A DNA stretch of 64,000 bases from Pseudomonadota bacterium (GTDB lineage Bacteria; Pseudomonadota; Gammaproteobacteria; Steroidobacterales; Steroidobacteraceae), in contig JAEWAF010000095.1 of assembly GCA_023391815.1 (NCBI GenBank), positions 1-64,000 on the forward strand, in the 5' to 3' direction. Position numbers and translations under genes: made by a program. Shown piece after piece: positions 16,896-26,365 of this stretch; position 1 is the stretch's first letter, and each line of letters starts with the position of its first letter. The notes beneath the pieces were generated by a model. That model was not told the origin of the DNA and searched no databases. It saw only the letters and a list, made by a program, of their open reading frames with translations.

Positions 16896-18152
16896 TTACC
16901 AATCCCACATGGAGCCGTCTTCCAGACGAGCGATAGGCAGTTGTTTGGGCGAATAGGGATACTTGGCCGCGAGCTTTTCGTCGATGCCGACGCCATGTCC
17001 CGGCGACTCACCACAGTGCAAGCGACCGTCACGGAACGCATAGTCGTGAGGAAACACTTCGTCGGTCGCCTCGGCGTGATACATCCATTCCTGGATGCCG
17101 AAGTTCGGTACCCAGGTATCGAAATGCAGCGCCGCGCCCATGCAAACGGGCGAGAGATCGGTCGCGCCGTGGAAGCCCGTGCGCACCTGGTAGAGGGATG
17201 CGAAGTCCGCGAGCCGCCGAACGTGCGTGATGCCGCCGGCATGGACGATGGTCGTGCGGATGTAATCGATGAGCTGATTCTCGATCAGGTGCTTGCAGTC
17301 CCAGATCGAGTTGAAGACTTCGCCGACGGCAAGGGGCGTCACCGAGTGCCGACGGATGACTTCGAACGCCTGCTGATTCTCGGCGGGGGTCGCGTCTTCC
17401 AACCAGAACAGTCGATACGGCTCGAGACTGCGCGCCAGACGCGCCGCTTCAATCGGCGTCATGCGGTGATGGCCATCGTGCAACAGCTCGAGCTGATTGC
17501 CATGATCGATGCGCAGCCGCTCGAACAGCTTCGGCACGATCTCCAGGTACTTGGGCGTCGACCACAGCGTTTCCAGAGGAAGTTGGCTCTCGGCGGGCTC
17601 GTAGGCCCTGGCGCCGCTCGCGATTCCATAAGTCTTCGGCAGGCCGGGCACGGCACATTGAGCACGAACCGCTCGGAAGCCCAGCTCGATGAAACGACCC
17701 ACTTCGTCGCTGGTCTCCGCGATGTCGAGGCCGTTGGCATGTCCATAGACCAGCGCACCTTCACGCGAACGACCACCCAGCATCTGATACAACGGCAAGC
17801 CCGCGAGCTTCGCAACGATGTCCCACAACGCCACATCGACCGCTGCGATCGCCGTCATCGTCACGGGACCGCGTCGCCAATACGCGCCGCGATAGAAGAA
17901 TTGCCAGGTATCTTCGATGCGGCCCGCGTCCCTGCCGACCAGGTTGGGAACGATGTGCTCTTGCAGGTACGCGGCCACCGCCAGCTCGCGACCGTTGAGC
18001 GTGGCGTCGCCGAGGCCGGTGATGCCCGAGCGCGTAACGATCTTCAAAGTAACGAAGTTGCGCCCCGGACAGGTCACGATCACTTTCGCTTCGACGATCT
18101 CGCGATCTCGAGCCGAGCCCGCCGCCGACGGCGGCTCTTTACTCGGCTGCAT
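16896..18152 (-). CDS. manD: ManD/RspA-type D-mannonate dehydratase (enolase superfamily)
   Basis: The product of about 418 aa begins its enolase-like part with IVEAKVIVTCPGRNFVTLKI, then FYRGAYWRRGPVTMTAIAAV, the typical ManD N-terminal loop. The barrel shows HDGHHR, WLEDAT and AVGEVFN as metal and base residues, and the C-terminal FGIQEWM. ManD turns D-mannonate into 2-keto-3-deoxygluconate, the step that follows isomerisation and reduction of glucuronate. Here it would process the glucuronate side chains of xylan. The ATG at 18152 shares one base with the upstream esterase stop (TGATG). UxaC and UxuB homologues are not in the window. Confidence 0.9.
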   Translation of the reverse strand: MQPSKEPPSAAGSARDREIVEAKVIVTCPGRNFVTLKIVTRSGITGLGDATLNGRELAVAAYLQEHIVPNLVGRDAGRIEDTWQFFYRGAYWRRGPVTMTAIAAVDVALWDIVAKLAGLPLYQMLGGRSREGALVYGHANGLDIAETSDEVGRFIELGFRAVRAQCAVPGLPKTYGIASGARAYEPAESQLPLETLWSTPKYLEIVPKLFERLRIDHGNQLELLHDGHHRMTPIEAARLARSLEPYRLFWLEDATPAENQQAFEVIRRHSVTPLAVGEVFNSIWDCKHLIENQLIDYIRTTIVHAGGITHVRRLADFASLYQVRTGFHGATDLSPVCMGAALHFDTWVPNFGIQEWMYHAEATDEVFPHDYAFRDGRLHCGESPGHGVGIDEKLAAKYPYSPKQLPIARLEDGSMWDW

Positions 18153-20104
18153 CACTTCACCTCGATCTGAAACGGACCGGCCGGCAGGGGCGCCTGGTCG
18201 TATAGCGTGCAGACCGGGCTCTCAGCCCAGCAGTAGCGCACGCGCGTGGCCGTGCTTGCATTGGAGCTCTTCAGTAACACGCGAGGCCCTTGCAGCGTCG
18301 CTTCGGCGTATTCGCACGTGCCGGCCGCCGCGCCGCATGTTTCGAATCCAATCGGCCGCGCGGCGCTGTAGGTAACGAGCTTTCCGGTGATGTCCGTGAA
18401 CTCGACCGAAATGGCGTCGCCACTTCGATGCGCGCTCACCGGCACAGGACCGGACGGCGGCGCTGCGTCTTTATACAGAACATGACGAGCCGCCCGCGCG
18501 AGACGACGAGCGACCTCTTGTTTGTTTGCCGGATGAATGTCGGTGCGCTCACCAAGGTCGACGGCAATGGCAAGACCGGCGTTCTGATCTTGGTTGACGG
18601 CGAGACGCTGTCCCTCGCGGAGGTCCGCCCAGCCACTTTCTTTGGGTGCCGACGAGGCGGGCCCGTAACCCGCCAGCTGCACCACGAAGAACGGCAACTT
18701 CGCACCGAACTGTGCGCGCCAATCGGCGAAGAAATGCGTCAGCAGCGCTTGATACCGGTCGCCTTCGTCGGTGTTGGATTCGCCCTGATACCACGCGACG
18801 CCGCGCAGGCTGAGATTCGACAGCGGCGCGATCATGCCGTTGTGAATCACACCCAGACCCGCAACCGCTTCCCAAGGTGCGCGCAATGGGAACGCGGCAT
18901 CGGCCGGTGGCAATCGATAGCGCCATTCCTTGTTGAGCACCACGCTCGATCCGTCCGCGAAACGAATCGCACGACTCTCCACAGGACCCGGCAGCCCGCC
19001 GTTCGCGTATGTATCGAGCACGCTAACGACGACAGTATTTTCACCTGCGCGCAGCACGTTCGGCGGCAGCGGATACGACTTCTCCCCGCCCGGACCGGCT
19101 GCCCCGACCATGCGGCCGTTGATCCACACCTGATCGGACTCATCGACCCGACCCAGCGCCAGCGTGGCCTGCTGCGCGGCTTGTGACTTCGTCAAAGTCA
19201 CATTCGTCCGATACCACAACATGCCGTCGTACTTCGCGAGCTCCGGTACGCCCCACTCTTCCCAGTAGCCTCGTTCGACAGGCGCCGGTTTCCATTCCCC
19301 GGCCGGCTTCACGCTCCAAGGCTCCTGACCGGGCCGATCCCGGGTACGCTCGCGCCACCAGCTTTCCCAGATGCCGGCCCATTGCGAAACGGCCCCGATC
19401 GGATCTTTACTCGAGAGGACCAGCGCATCCAACGCGCGATCGTAGCCTCCCATGGAACGAAGCGCGGGCACCGTCATCCAGGACTGGATCTTCGATCCGC
19501 CCCAGGCCGCGGTGATCAAGCCCATGGGAACCTTGTCCTTCTTCTGCAGCTCGCGCGCGAAATAGAAACAAACGGCGGAGAACTCCGGCACGGTCGTCGG
19601 CGACGCCTTCAACCATTGCACCGGGCCGCCGAAGCCATACTGAGGAACCGGGTTGTTCGCCAGCGGCACGGTCAGCATGCGAATGGAATCGTTGGTGGAG
19701 TTGGCGATCTCGGAGCGCGAGTCGAGTGCTCGATGCACCTGCAGGACCATGTTGGACTGGCCCGAGCACAGCCACACATCGCCGATCATCACATCGTCGA
19801 CGACCTGCTTCTCACCGGACGCCGCGGCGACAGTCAGCTGATAAGGGCCGCCCGCGCTCATGCTCGGCAGACTCGACCGCCAGAGCCCGGTCGCGTCGGC
19901 TTTGGCCTGCGAACTCGAGCTCGCCAGCGTCACCGTCAACGACTCACCCGGCGCGGCGCGGCCCCAGACATTGATGGCCTGCTCTCGTTGCAGGACCACG
20001 TGATCCTGAAACAAGTCGTGCAGTAACGCCGCGTTGGCGCTCGATGCAGCCGCTAGCGACAGCATCGCGCCCGAAAGCCACTTCGACATGCAGCCAGCCC
20101 TCAT
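18152..20104 (-). CDS. Exported SASA-family acetyl esterase (sialate O-acetylesterase-like, probably acetyl-xylan)
   Basis: The start at 20104, two bases after the GH67 stop, gives a signal peptide (MSKWLSGAMLSLAAASSANA core). An ATG five codons later is an equal option. The SASA/SGNH hydrolase domain shows CSGQSNM with the catalytic serine and WYQGESNT. A galactose-binding-like jelly roll is inserted in the middle. The family deacetylates sialic acids or acetylated xylan. In an operon with GH67 and GH3 enzymes, acetyl-xylan or acetylated aldouronic acids are the likely substrate. Confidence 0.85.
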   Translation of the reverse strand: MRAGCMSKWLSGAMLSLAAASSANAALLHDLFQDHVVLQREQAINVWGRAAPGESLTVTLASSSSQAKADATGLWRSSLPSMSAGGPYQLTVAAASGEKQVVDDVMIGDVWLCSGQSNMVLQVHRALDSRSEIANSTNDSIRMLTVPLANNPVPQYGFGGPVQWLKASPTTVPEFSAVCFYFARELQKKDKVPMGLITAAWGGSKIQSWMTVPALRSMGGYDRALDALVLSSKDPIGAVSQWAGIWESWWRERTRDRPGQEPWSVKPAGEWKPAPVERGYWEEWGVPELAKYDGMLWYRTNVTLTKSQAAQQATLALGRVDESDQVWINGRMVGAAGPGGEKSYPLPPNVLRAGENTVVVSVLDTYANGGLPGPVESRAIRFADGSSVVLNKEWRYRLPPADAAFPLRAPWEAVAGLGVIHNGMIAPLSNLSLRGVAWYQGESNTDEGDRYQALLTHFFADWRAQFGAKLPFFVVQLAGYGPASSAPKESGWADLREGQRLAVNQDQNAGLAIAVDLGERTDIHPANKQEVARRLARAARHVLYKDAAPPSGPVPVSAHRSGDAISVEFTDITGKLVTYSAARPIGFETCGAAAGTCEYAEATLQGPRVLLKSSNASTATRVRYCWAESPVCTLYDQAPLPAGPFQIEVK

Positions 20105-20106
20105 GA

Positions 20107-22299
20107 TCAGTGATGTCCCGGTGCGTACGGGAATTCGAGCGACTTGTAATAATCGAGCGAGTGCTCGGGCGACGCGAATCCCGCCGGCAGCGGACGTTTC
20201 GAAAAGGTCTGGAAGTAAGCGATGCTGGCGTCGCGCCACCATTTCGCTTCCTTCTCTTGAATCTTCAGGAACGCGGCGACCTGCTGGTGACGCTCGGCAT
20301 CGACGAACGGCGCCAGTCCCTGCCACGTGCCTTCCATCTCACGAACCGTATCGACGCCGCGCGTGTACCGATAGACCAGCTCGTCCCAAAGAATGCGGCC
20401 GGACTGAGTGCGATAGTCCCACGGCACATGGTGGAACCAGAGCAGGAACTGCTCGGGCACACGCTTCAGATCGCCGAACTGCGCAGCCACCGGCGGCGCG
20501 TATTGAGCGACGGCGTTGCTGCCCTTCTTCGTACGATCGAAGCCGATGCCCCGCGCGTCGGCGCGATGGTAGTAAACAGACGTCCAGTCCGCGCGCGGTC
20601 CACCCTCAACCCAAGGGCCCGGCCCGTAGTGATGACCTCGCCCCATCAGATGATGCAAACCGAGCGGCGTCATGTAATCGACGACCGCCTCGTGCGACTT
20701 CATCATCATCGAAACCACCGGCTTCACGAACCGAGGGTCGTTCGAGAACGTCATCCGCACCCACTCTTCGGCGAGGTCTTGCGATGAAAGCATCGGGTTC
20801 CAGGCGAGCCGCCCGAAGGCATACCAGTTCGCTTGCTCGAACTGCGCGCCGCTCCAGTTGCGATCGGTGCCGATGTTGGCGACGCCGGCGATAGCGGTGT
20901 GAGCGTAGTTGTCGATGGAACCGTCGAGGATTTTGGCCACCGTCGAGCCCTGGCGCGGGCGATAGGTATCCGAGCGCAGCACTTCTTCATAGAACGCGCC
21001 GAGATAGACCAGGTGGGTCGCGAAGCCCAGATATTCCTTGGTGATCTGGAATTCCATCGCCAACGGCGTCTTCGGCATGGCGCCGAACAGGGGATGGAAC
21101 GGCTCGCGCGGCTGAAAATCGATGGCGCCGTTTTTCACTTGCACCAGCACGTTCTCGCGGAACTTGCCGTCGAGCGGCACGAACTCGTCGTAGGCCTGCT
21201 TGGCCCGATCGTCGGGCTGTTCGTGCGAGTAAACAAAGGCGCGCCAGATCACGATTCCGCCAAAGGGCTTCACCGCGTCCGCCAGCATGTTCGCGCCGTC
21301 GGCGTGCGTGCGATTGTAGTCTTGCGGACCTGGCTGCCCTTCCGAGTTCGCCTTGACTAGAAAACCGCCGAAGTCAGGAATGACCTTGTAGACCTCCGCA
21401 GCTTTTGCTTTCCACCACTGCTGGACGCCCGGGTCCGCGGGGTCGGCCGTCTTCAAGCCGCCGATCTCGACGGGCGCGCTGAATCGCGCCGTTAGAAATA
21501 CTTTGATTCCGTACGGACGAAACACGCTCGCGAGCGCCGCGGCCTTCTCCAGATACGGCGCAGTCAGAGACGTGGCGTTGGCATTGACGTTGGTAAGGAC
21601 CGTCGCATTGATTCCGATCGACGCGTTGGCGCGCGCATAGTCGGTGTAACGCGGATCGAGATAGTCGGGCAGCTTGTGCCAATCCCACAAAGAAAAGCCC
21701 GCATAGCCGCGCTCGACGGTGCGGTCCAGATTGTCCCAGTGATTCAGCATGCGCAGCCGAATGCGCGAGGACTCGGTGATGTTGAGATTGCCCAGCGGCT
21801 GCTGGGTCTGTAACAGACGCAGGAAATGAAACACGCCATAGAGCACGCCCACGTCGTCGTTGGCGGCGATCACGACCGCGGTCTGGTCATCGACGCGCCG
21901 ATGGCGAATGACATAGCCCTGAGGAGCGAGCCCCTTCAATCCCAGATCGAGCTGATTGAGCCGCGGGTTCGATTGCGGCGTGCCGACGATCAAACCCGAG
22001 GTCGACATGCGCTCCACGGAAGCCGGCCGTTGCGACAGCAAGCCGTTCAAGCCTCGCAACAGCTCGTCCTTGGCCGCGACCAGCGTCGGCGAAGGCGTCG
22101 GCATCACCAGCTGCGTCGTGGCCGGAGCATAACGAGCGCGCTGATCGGCAGGCAGCGGGTGATATCGCAGCCACAGCTCATAGCCGTCTTCGGCAGCCGC
22201 GGGCTGCATGAAAAAGGCCGCGCACAGCACCAGAAGAGACAAGAGCGATCGAAACAAAGGCGCGCACCCGCCACCCAGCGAACGATGACCTGGTGCCAT
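20107..22299 (-). CDS. GH67 alpha-glucuronidase, exported
   Basis: The product of about 730 aa has a signal peptide ending near PAAAED and covers the full GH67 fold: an N-terminal beta domain, a central barrel with the motif KANSEGQPGP carrying the probable catalytic acid, and the large C-terminal helical domain. GH67 removes 4-O-methyl-glucuronic acid from the non-reducing end of aldouronic acids made from glucuronoxylan. The ATG at 22299 has a GGGGG ribosome site five bases before it. A palindrome at 22332-22345 lies just upstream, so it heads a LacI-controlled minus-strand operon with the esterase, manD and a GH3 gene. Confidence 0.93.
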   Translation of the reverse strand: MAPGHRSLGGGCAPLFRSLLSLLVLCAAFFMQPAAAEDGYELWLRYHPLPADQRARYAPATTQLVMPTPSPTLVAAKDELLRGLNGLLSQRPASVERMSTSGLIVGTPQSNPRLNQLDLGLKGLAPQGYVIRHRRVDDQTAVVIAANDDVGVLYGVFHFLRLLQTQQPLGNLNITESSRIRLRMLNHWDNLDRTVERGYAGFSLWDWHKLPDYLDPRYTDYARANASIGINATVLTNVNANATSLTAPYLEKAAALASVFRPYGIKVFLTARFSAPVEIGGLKTADPADPGVQQWWKAKAAEVYKVIPDFGGFLVKANSEGQPGPQDYNRTHADGANMLADAVKPFGGIVIWRAFVYSHEQPDDRAKQAYDEFVPLDGKFRENVLVQVKNGAIDFQPREPFHPLFGAMPKTPLAMEFQITKEYLGFATHLVYLGAFYEEVLRSDTYRPRQGSTVAKILDGSIDNYAHTAIAGVANIGTDRNWSGAQFEQANWYAFGRLAWNPMLSSQDLAEEWVRMTFSNDPRFVKPVVSMMMKSHEAVVDYMTPLGLHHLMGRGHHYGPGPWVEGGPRADWTSVYYHRADARGIGFDRTKKGSNAVAQYAPPVAAQFGDLKRVPEQFLLWFHHVPWDYRTQSGRILWDELVYRYTRGVDTVREMEGTWQGLAPFVDAERHQQVAAFLKIQEKEAKWWRDASIAYFQTFSKRPLPAGFASPEHSLDYYKSLEFPYAPGHH

Positions 22300-22331
22300 C
22301 ACTTCCCCCTACCATCGACCCACCGAACTTT

Positions 22332-22345
22332 TGGTAACGGTACCA
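22332..22345. promoter_or_regulatory. Putative LacI-family operator between GH67 and the lacI-type gene
   Basis: TGGTAACGGTACCA is a near-perfect palindrome (arms TGGTA/TACCA around a four-base centre) that fits the same TGRTARCGNTAYCA pattern as the sites at 10447 and 23587. It lies 33 bases before the GH67 start and 90 bases before the regulator start, so it could control both. Confidence 0.6.
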
Positions 22346-22434
22346 CGGGCCCTCGACGCGCTTCCACCCTTCGCGGTCCCGAGGCAATAATGTGCTGAAA
22401 TCATTCGGGCTTCGGCCCATTGCTCGCCACCTTC

Positions 22435-23517
22435 ATGCAAAACGCACCTCGCAAAGCCAGGAACTCGGCTACCTCGACCCGCCGCAAGGGCGCCGCCGTC
22501 ACCATTCACGAGGTGGCTCAGCGCGCCGGCGTGTCGCCGATGACCGTGTCCCGCGTGGTCAACGGCAACGCCAATGTGCGAGCCGCGACACGCGAGCTGG
22601 TGATGCGCACGGTGCGCGAGCTCAACTACACGCCGAACGCCGCCGCTCGCTCGCTGGCCGCCGCGTCAGGAACCCGCATCGCGTTGATCTATACAAACCC
22701 GAGCTCCGCTTATTTGAGTGAGCTGCTGGTGGGCGCGCTCGATGGCGCCAGCAAGGCAGCGACCCAACTGGTGCTCGATACTTGGGATCACATGACGCGC
22801 GCGACCGAGCGGGCCGCCGCTCGCAAGATCGCGCAGAGCGTGGCCGGTGTGATCCTTCCCCCGCCGCTGTGCGAATCGAAAGCCGTTTGTTCCGAACTGG
22901 TGGCCGCTGGCATTCCGGTGGTCGCGATCGCCTCCGGGCGCTTTCAACCCGACATCTCCGGCGTGCGCATCGACGACTTTCGCGCGGCGCAAGAGATGAC
23001 CGAGCATCTGCTTTCATTCGGACATTCGCGCATCGCCTTCATCAAGGGCCATCCCAATCAGACGGCCAGCGCGCTGCGTTTCGAAGGTTTCCAGGCCGCC
23101 ATGGCGGCTGCCGGCGTGCCGGTTGATCCGACCCTCGTTCAGCAAGGATTCTTTACCTACCGCTCCGGCCTGGAAGCGGCCGAGAAACTGCTGGCGCGAA
23201 AGAAGCCGCCCACAGCCATTTTTGCAAGCAACGACGACATGGCCGCCGCCGCCGTGTCGGTCGCTCATCGCCGGGGAATGGATGTACCCCGCGACATATC
23301 CGTGGTCGGTTTCGACGATACGCCGACCGCGACCACGGTCTGGCCCGAGCTGACCACCATCCGTCAGCCTATTGCCGCGATGGCGGCGTCTTCGATCGAC
23401 CTGTTGTTACGGAGCATCCGTCGGCGCAAGGATGGTGAAGCCCGAGTCGTGGTCGATCACGTCGTGGCTCACGTCCTGGTCAAGCGCGACTCGGTCGCCG
23501 CCCCCGCTCCGGGCTGA
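22435..23517 (+). CDS. LacI-family transcriptional regulator of the xylan/xylose locus
   Basis: The product of about 360 aa has the LacI helix-turn-helix (VTIHEVAQRAGVSPMTVSRVVNG, split here as VTIHEVAQ then RAGVSPMTVSRVVNG) after an unusually basic 25-residue N-terminal extension. A YTPNAAARSL hinge and a periplasmic-binding-protein-like sensor domain follow. Its place between the xylan operon and the xylose operon, with matching palindromes on both sides and one upstream of the GH3 gene, makes it the likely local regulator. The effector may be xylose, xylobiose or an aldouronic acid, which is not known. TTG at 22420 is an alternative start. Confidence 0.9.
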   Translation: MQNAPRKARNSATSTRRKGAAVTIHEVAQRAGVSPMTVSRVVNGNANVRAATRELVMRTVRELNYTPNAAARSLAAASGTRIALIYTNPSSAYLSELLVGALDGASKAATQLVLDTWDHMTRATERAAARKIAQSVAGVILPPPLCESKAVCSELVAAGIPVVAIASGRFQPDISGVRIDDFRAAQEMTEHLLSFGHSRIAFIKGHPNQTASALRFEGFQAAMAAAGVPVDPTLVQQGFFTYRSGLEAAEKLLARKKPPTAIFASNDDMAAAAVSVAHRRGMDVPRDISVVGFDDTPTATTVWPELTTIRQPIAAMAASSIDLLLRSIRRRKDGEARVVVDHVVAHVLVKRDSVAAPAPG

Positions 23518-23585
23518 TTCCGCGCTTCGGAGCGAGTTTCCCGCCATTCAGCCCTCGCCCGGCCGGGCCAGGTCGCGCTTGAATT

Positions 23586-23601
23586 TTGATAGCGCTATCA
23601 A
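23586..23601. promoter_or_regulatory. Putative LacI-family operator upstream of the xylose operon
   Basis: TTGATAGCGCTATCAA is a perfect 16-bp palindrome 83 bases upstream of the xylose carrier start. Its core TGATAGCGCTATCA differs from the site at 10447 only at the two central-flank positions. It is placed to repress the xylE-xylX-xylB-xylC-xylD operon. Confidence 0.7.
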
Positions 23602-23684
23602 CTACGCTCGTCGATGAGCATGAGGCCGACCAGAGCCTCGCTTCGCCAAACCACTCATAGGCGTCATCTCAGGGGGCGCAATTT

Positions 23685-25178
23685 ATGTCACAGGGGATTC
23701 CCCAGGCCGAGCTGAATCCCACGCTGGTGCGTGGACTTGCGTTCGTTGCCGCACTCGGCGGCTTGCTGTTCGGCTACGACACCGCCGTCATCTCCGGCGC
23801 GGTCGGTGCCATCGATCATAATTTCATCGATCCGCGCGGCCTGTCGGAAACCAGCGCATCCAGCCTGTCCGGCTTCGCCGTGGCCTGCGCTCTGATCGGT
23901 TGTGTGATAGGTGCGGGCCTCGCCGGTCCGATGTCACAAAAGATCGGCCGTCGCGGCGGCCTGATGGTCGCGGCCATCCTGTTCATTATTTCCTCGGCCG
24001 GCTCCGCCTACCCGGAATTCGGCTTCCTCGGCGTGGGCGGCGAAGGGCCGGAAGCGCTCAGCTCTTTCATTCTTTATCGAATTCTCGGCGGCATCGGCAT
24101 CGGCGTGGCATCGATGCTGTCGCCGCTCTACATCGCCGAAATCGCTCCGCCCCAACAGCGCGGCCAGCTCGTGACTTATCAGCAGGTCGCCATCGTGGTC
24201 GGCATGACCTTGGTGTACTTCGTGAACTGGTTCATCGCCTCGCAGGGCGACGATCAATGGGTGCTCTCGACCGGCTGGCGTTACATGCTGCTGTCCGCCG
24301 CGCTGCCGGCGGCTCTGTTCTTCGCACTGCTGCTGCTCGTGCCGGAGACGCCGCGTTGGCTGGTGATGAAGGGTCGCATGGATGAAGCACGCAATGTTCT
24401 GGCGCGCCTGACCAACGAGACCGAGGCTCGGGTGGTGCTCAAGGAGATCGACGATTCGCTGCACGAGCGTGCCGGCAAGTTGTTTGCTTTCGGCGGGCTG
24501 GTGTTGTTCGTCGGCATCATGCTCTCGGTATTCCAGCAGTTCATCGGCATCAACGCGGTGCTGTACTACGCGCCGCTGATGTTCCAGAACATGGGCGCTT
24601 CGACGGACAGCGCGCTGCTGCAAACCATCATCGTCGGCGTCGCGAACATCGTGTTCACCCTGGTCGCGCTGGTCACGGTGGATCGCTGGGGCCGCAAGCC
24701 GCTGCTGATCCTGGGCGGCGTGGTGATGGCGGTTTCGATGCTGTCGCTGGGCTTCCTCTTCAACAGTCACAACGTCGGCACGGCCGCGCTGGTCGCGGTG
24801 GTCGCGTATATCGCGGGCTTCGCGCTGTCCTGGGGCCCGGTGGTTTGGGTGCTGCTGGCGGAAATCTTCCCGAACCCCATCAAGGGCAAGGCGATGGCGA
24901 TTGCGGTCGCCGCGCAATGGATCGCGAACTGGTTCGTGTCCCTGACGTTCAAGGTCCTCGACGCCAACTCCACCTTGAACGCCCTGTTCAACCATGGCTT
25001 CGCGTACTGGATTTACGGCGTGATGAGCATCCTCGCGGCGCTGTTCGTGTGGCGCTACGTGCCTGAAACCAAGGGCCGCAGCCTGGAAGCCATTCAGCAT
25101 CTGTGGATCACCGATCCCCAGAGCGCCGCCGGCGCCGAGACCCGGTCTTCCAAGGCCAGCACTGCCAACGCAATTTGA
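23685..25178 (+). CDS. xylE: XylE-type MFS sugar porter, D-xylose:H+ symporter
   Basis: The 497-aa product has 12 membrane segments and sugar porter signatures: GGLLFGYDTAVISGA at the first helix, GRRGG after helix 2, VPETPRWL in the middle and VPETKGRSLE at the end. A long loop between helices (IDPRGLSETSAS) and the region HNF near residue 45 also look like bacterial XylE. AGGGGG upstream gives a good ribosome site. As first gene of the Weimberg-type operon it most likely imports D-xylose. Confidence 0.9.
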   Translation: MSQGIPQAELNPTLVRGLAFVAALGGLLFGYDTAVISGAVGAIDHNFIDPRGLSETSASSLSGFAVACALIGCVIGAGLAGPMSQKIGRRGGLMVAAILFIISSAGSAYPEFGFLGVGGEGPEALSSFILYRILGGIGIGVASMLSPLYIAEIAPPQQRGQLVTYQQVAIVVGMTLVYFVNWFIASQGDDQWVLSTGWRYMLLSAALPAALFFALLLLVPETPRWLVMKGRMDEARNVLARLTNETEARVVLKEIDDSLHERAGKLFAFGGLVLFVGIMLSVFQQFIGINAVLYYAPLMFQNMGASTDSALLQTIIVGVANIVFTLVALVTVDRWGRKPLLILGGVVMAVSMLSLGFLFNSHNVGTAALVAVVAYIAGFALSWGPVVWVLLAEIFPNPIKGKAMAIAVAAQWIANWFVSLTFKVLDANSTLNALFNHGFAYWIYGVMSILAALFVWRYVPETKGRSLEAIQHLWITDPQSAAGAETRSSKASTANAI

Positions 25179-25189
25179 TCGATTCGTTT

Positions 25190-26344
25190 ATGAGATTACT
25201 TGCCCATCTTCCGGCGGACTGGCGTGAGGCCACACTGGTTGGCCGTCTCGCCACGACCGCCGGCCCCACTCCCGTCGTGGTCACTCGCGGGCGCGTCCGT
25301 GACGTGTCGCGAGTCGCGCCGACCGTTTCGGACCTGCTCAACAATTGGGACGGCACCATCCCGGCGGGCGACGATCTCGGCCCCCTCGAACAGTTGCCGC
25401 TGTCGGCCGCGTTCAGCGGCGCGTCTTCGTCGACCCGTTTGCTCGCGCCTGTCGACCTGCAGTGTGTGAAAGCGTGCGGTGTGACGTTCGCCGTCTCGGC
25501 GGTGGAACGCGTGATCGAAGAACGCGCGCGCGGTGACTACGCCAAAGCGCAGGCCATTCGCGATGCGCTGGGTGAGCGCGTCGGCACCGATATTCGCTCC
25601 GTCAAACCCGGCTCGGCCACCGCGGTCCGGTTGAAAGAAGCGCTGATCGCCGACGGCCTGTGGTCGCAGTATCTCGAAGTGGCGATCGGGCCCGACGCCG
25701 AAGTGTTCACCAAGTCGCCGGTGCTCTCCTCGGTGGGTTGGGGTGACTGGATCGGCGTGCGCAAGGAATCGCAGTGGAACAATCCCGAGCCTGAGATCGT
25801 GCTGGCGTGCGACGCGAAAGGTCGTACGCTCGGCGCAGCGCTTGGCAACGATGTGAACTTGCGTGACATCGAAGGCCGTAGCGCGCTGCTGCTCGGCAAA
25901 GCCAAGGACAACAACGCGTCGTGCGCGATCGGTCCTTTCATTCGCATGTTCGACGCGACGTTCAGTATCGACGACGTCCGCAACACCGTGGTGTCGCTGA
26001 CCGTCGAAGGCGACGACGGCTACAAACTCGAAGGTCGCAGCTCCATGTCGCTCATCAGCCGCGACCCGTTGGATCTGGTCGAACAGACCCTGAGCCAGCA
26101 TCAATATCCGGACGGCTTCGCGCTGTTCCTCGGCACCATGTTTGCTCCGACCGACGATCGTGACGTGGCCGGCCGCGGCTTCACTCACAAGATCGGCGAT
26201 CTCGTGCGCGTGTCCTCGCCGCATCTGGGCACGCTCGAGAACAAGCTCACGACCTCGGACCAGGCGCCACCCTGGTCCCACGGCATCGGTCATCTGATGC
26301 GCAATCTCGCCAGCCGGGGCTTGTTGGCCCAGCGCTCCACTTAA
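25190..26344 (+). CDS. xylX: FAH-fold 2-keto-3-deoxy-D-xylonate dehydratase (XylX-like)
   Basis: The start is set at 25190 (MRLLAHLPADWREATL), which gives 384 aa, the usual length of Caulobacter XylX-type proteins. The C-terminal fumarylacetoacetase-type domain shows the metal-site segments (EPEIVLACDAKG and GNDVNLRDIEGRSALLLGKA). In the Weimberg pathway this enzyme removes water from 2-keto-3-deoxyxylonate to give alpha-ketoglutarate semialdehyde. It follows the xylose carrier by 11 bases and precedes the dehydrogenase, lactonase and xylonate dehydratase genes, which fixes its role well. Confidence 0.85.
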   Translation: MRLLAHLPADWREATLVGRLATTAGPTPVVVTRGRVRDVSRVAPTVSDLLNNWDGTIPAGDDLGPLEQLPLSAAFSGASSSTRLLAPVDLQCVKACGVTFAVSAVERVIEERARGDYAKAQAIRDALGERVGTDIRSVKPGSATAVRLKEALIADGLWSQYLEVAIGPDAEVFTKSPVLSSVGWGDWIGVRKESQWNNPEPEIVLACDAKGRTLGAALGNDVNLRDIEGRSALLLGKAKDNNASCAIGPFIRMFDATFSIDDVRNTVVSLTVEGDDGYKLEGRSSMSLISRDPLDLVEQTLSQHQYPDGFALFLGTMFAPTDDRDVAGRGFTHKIGDLVRVSSPHLGTLENKLTTSDQAPPWSHGIGHLMRNLASRGLLAQRST

Positions 26345-26365
26345 AAGCTCAGGCTCAGCTCATTT

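Noticed and set aside
23934..25100. 388-aa minus-strand reading opposite the xylose carrier
   Set aside because: His/Gln/Arg-rich shadow of a clear 12-helix sugar porter.
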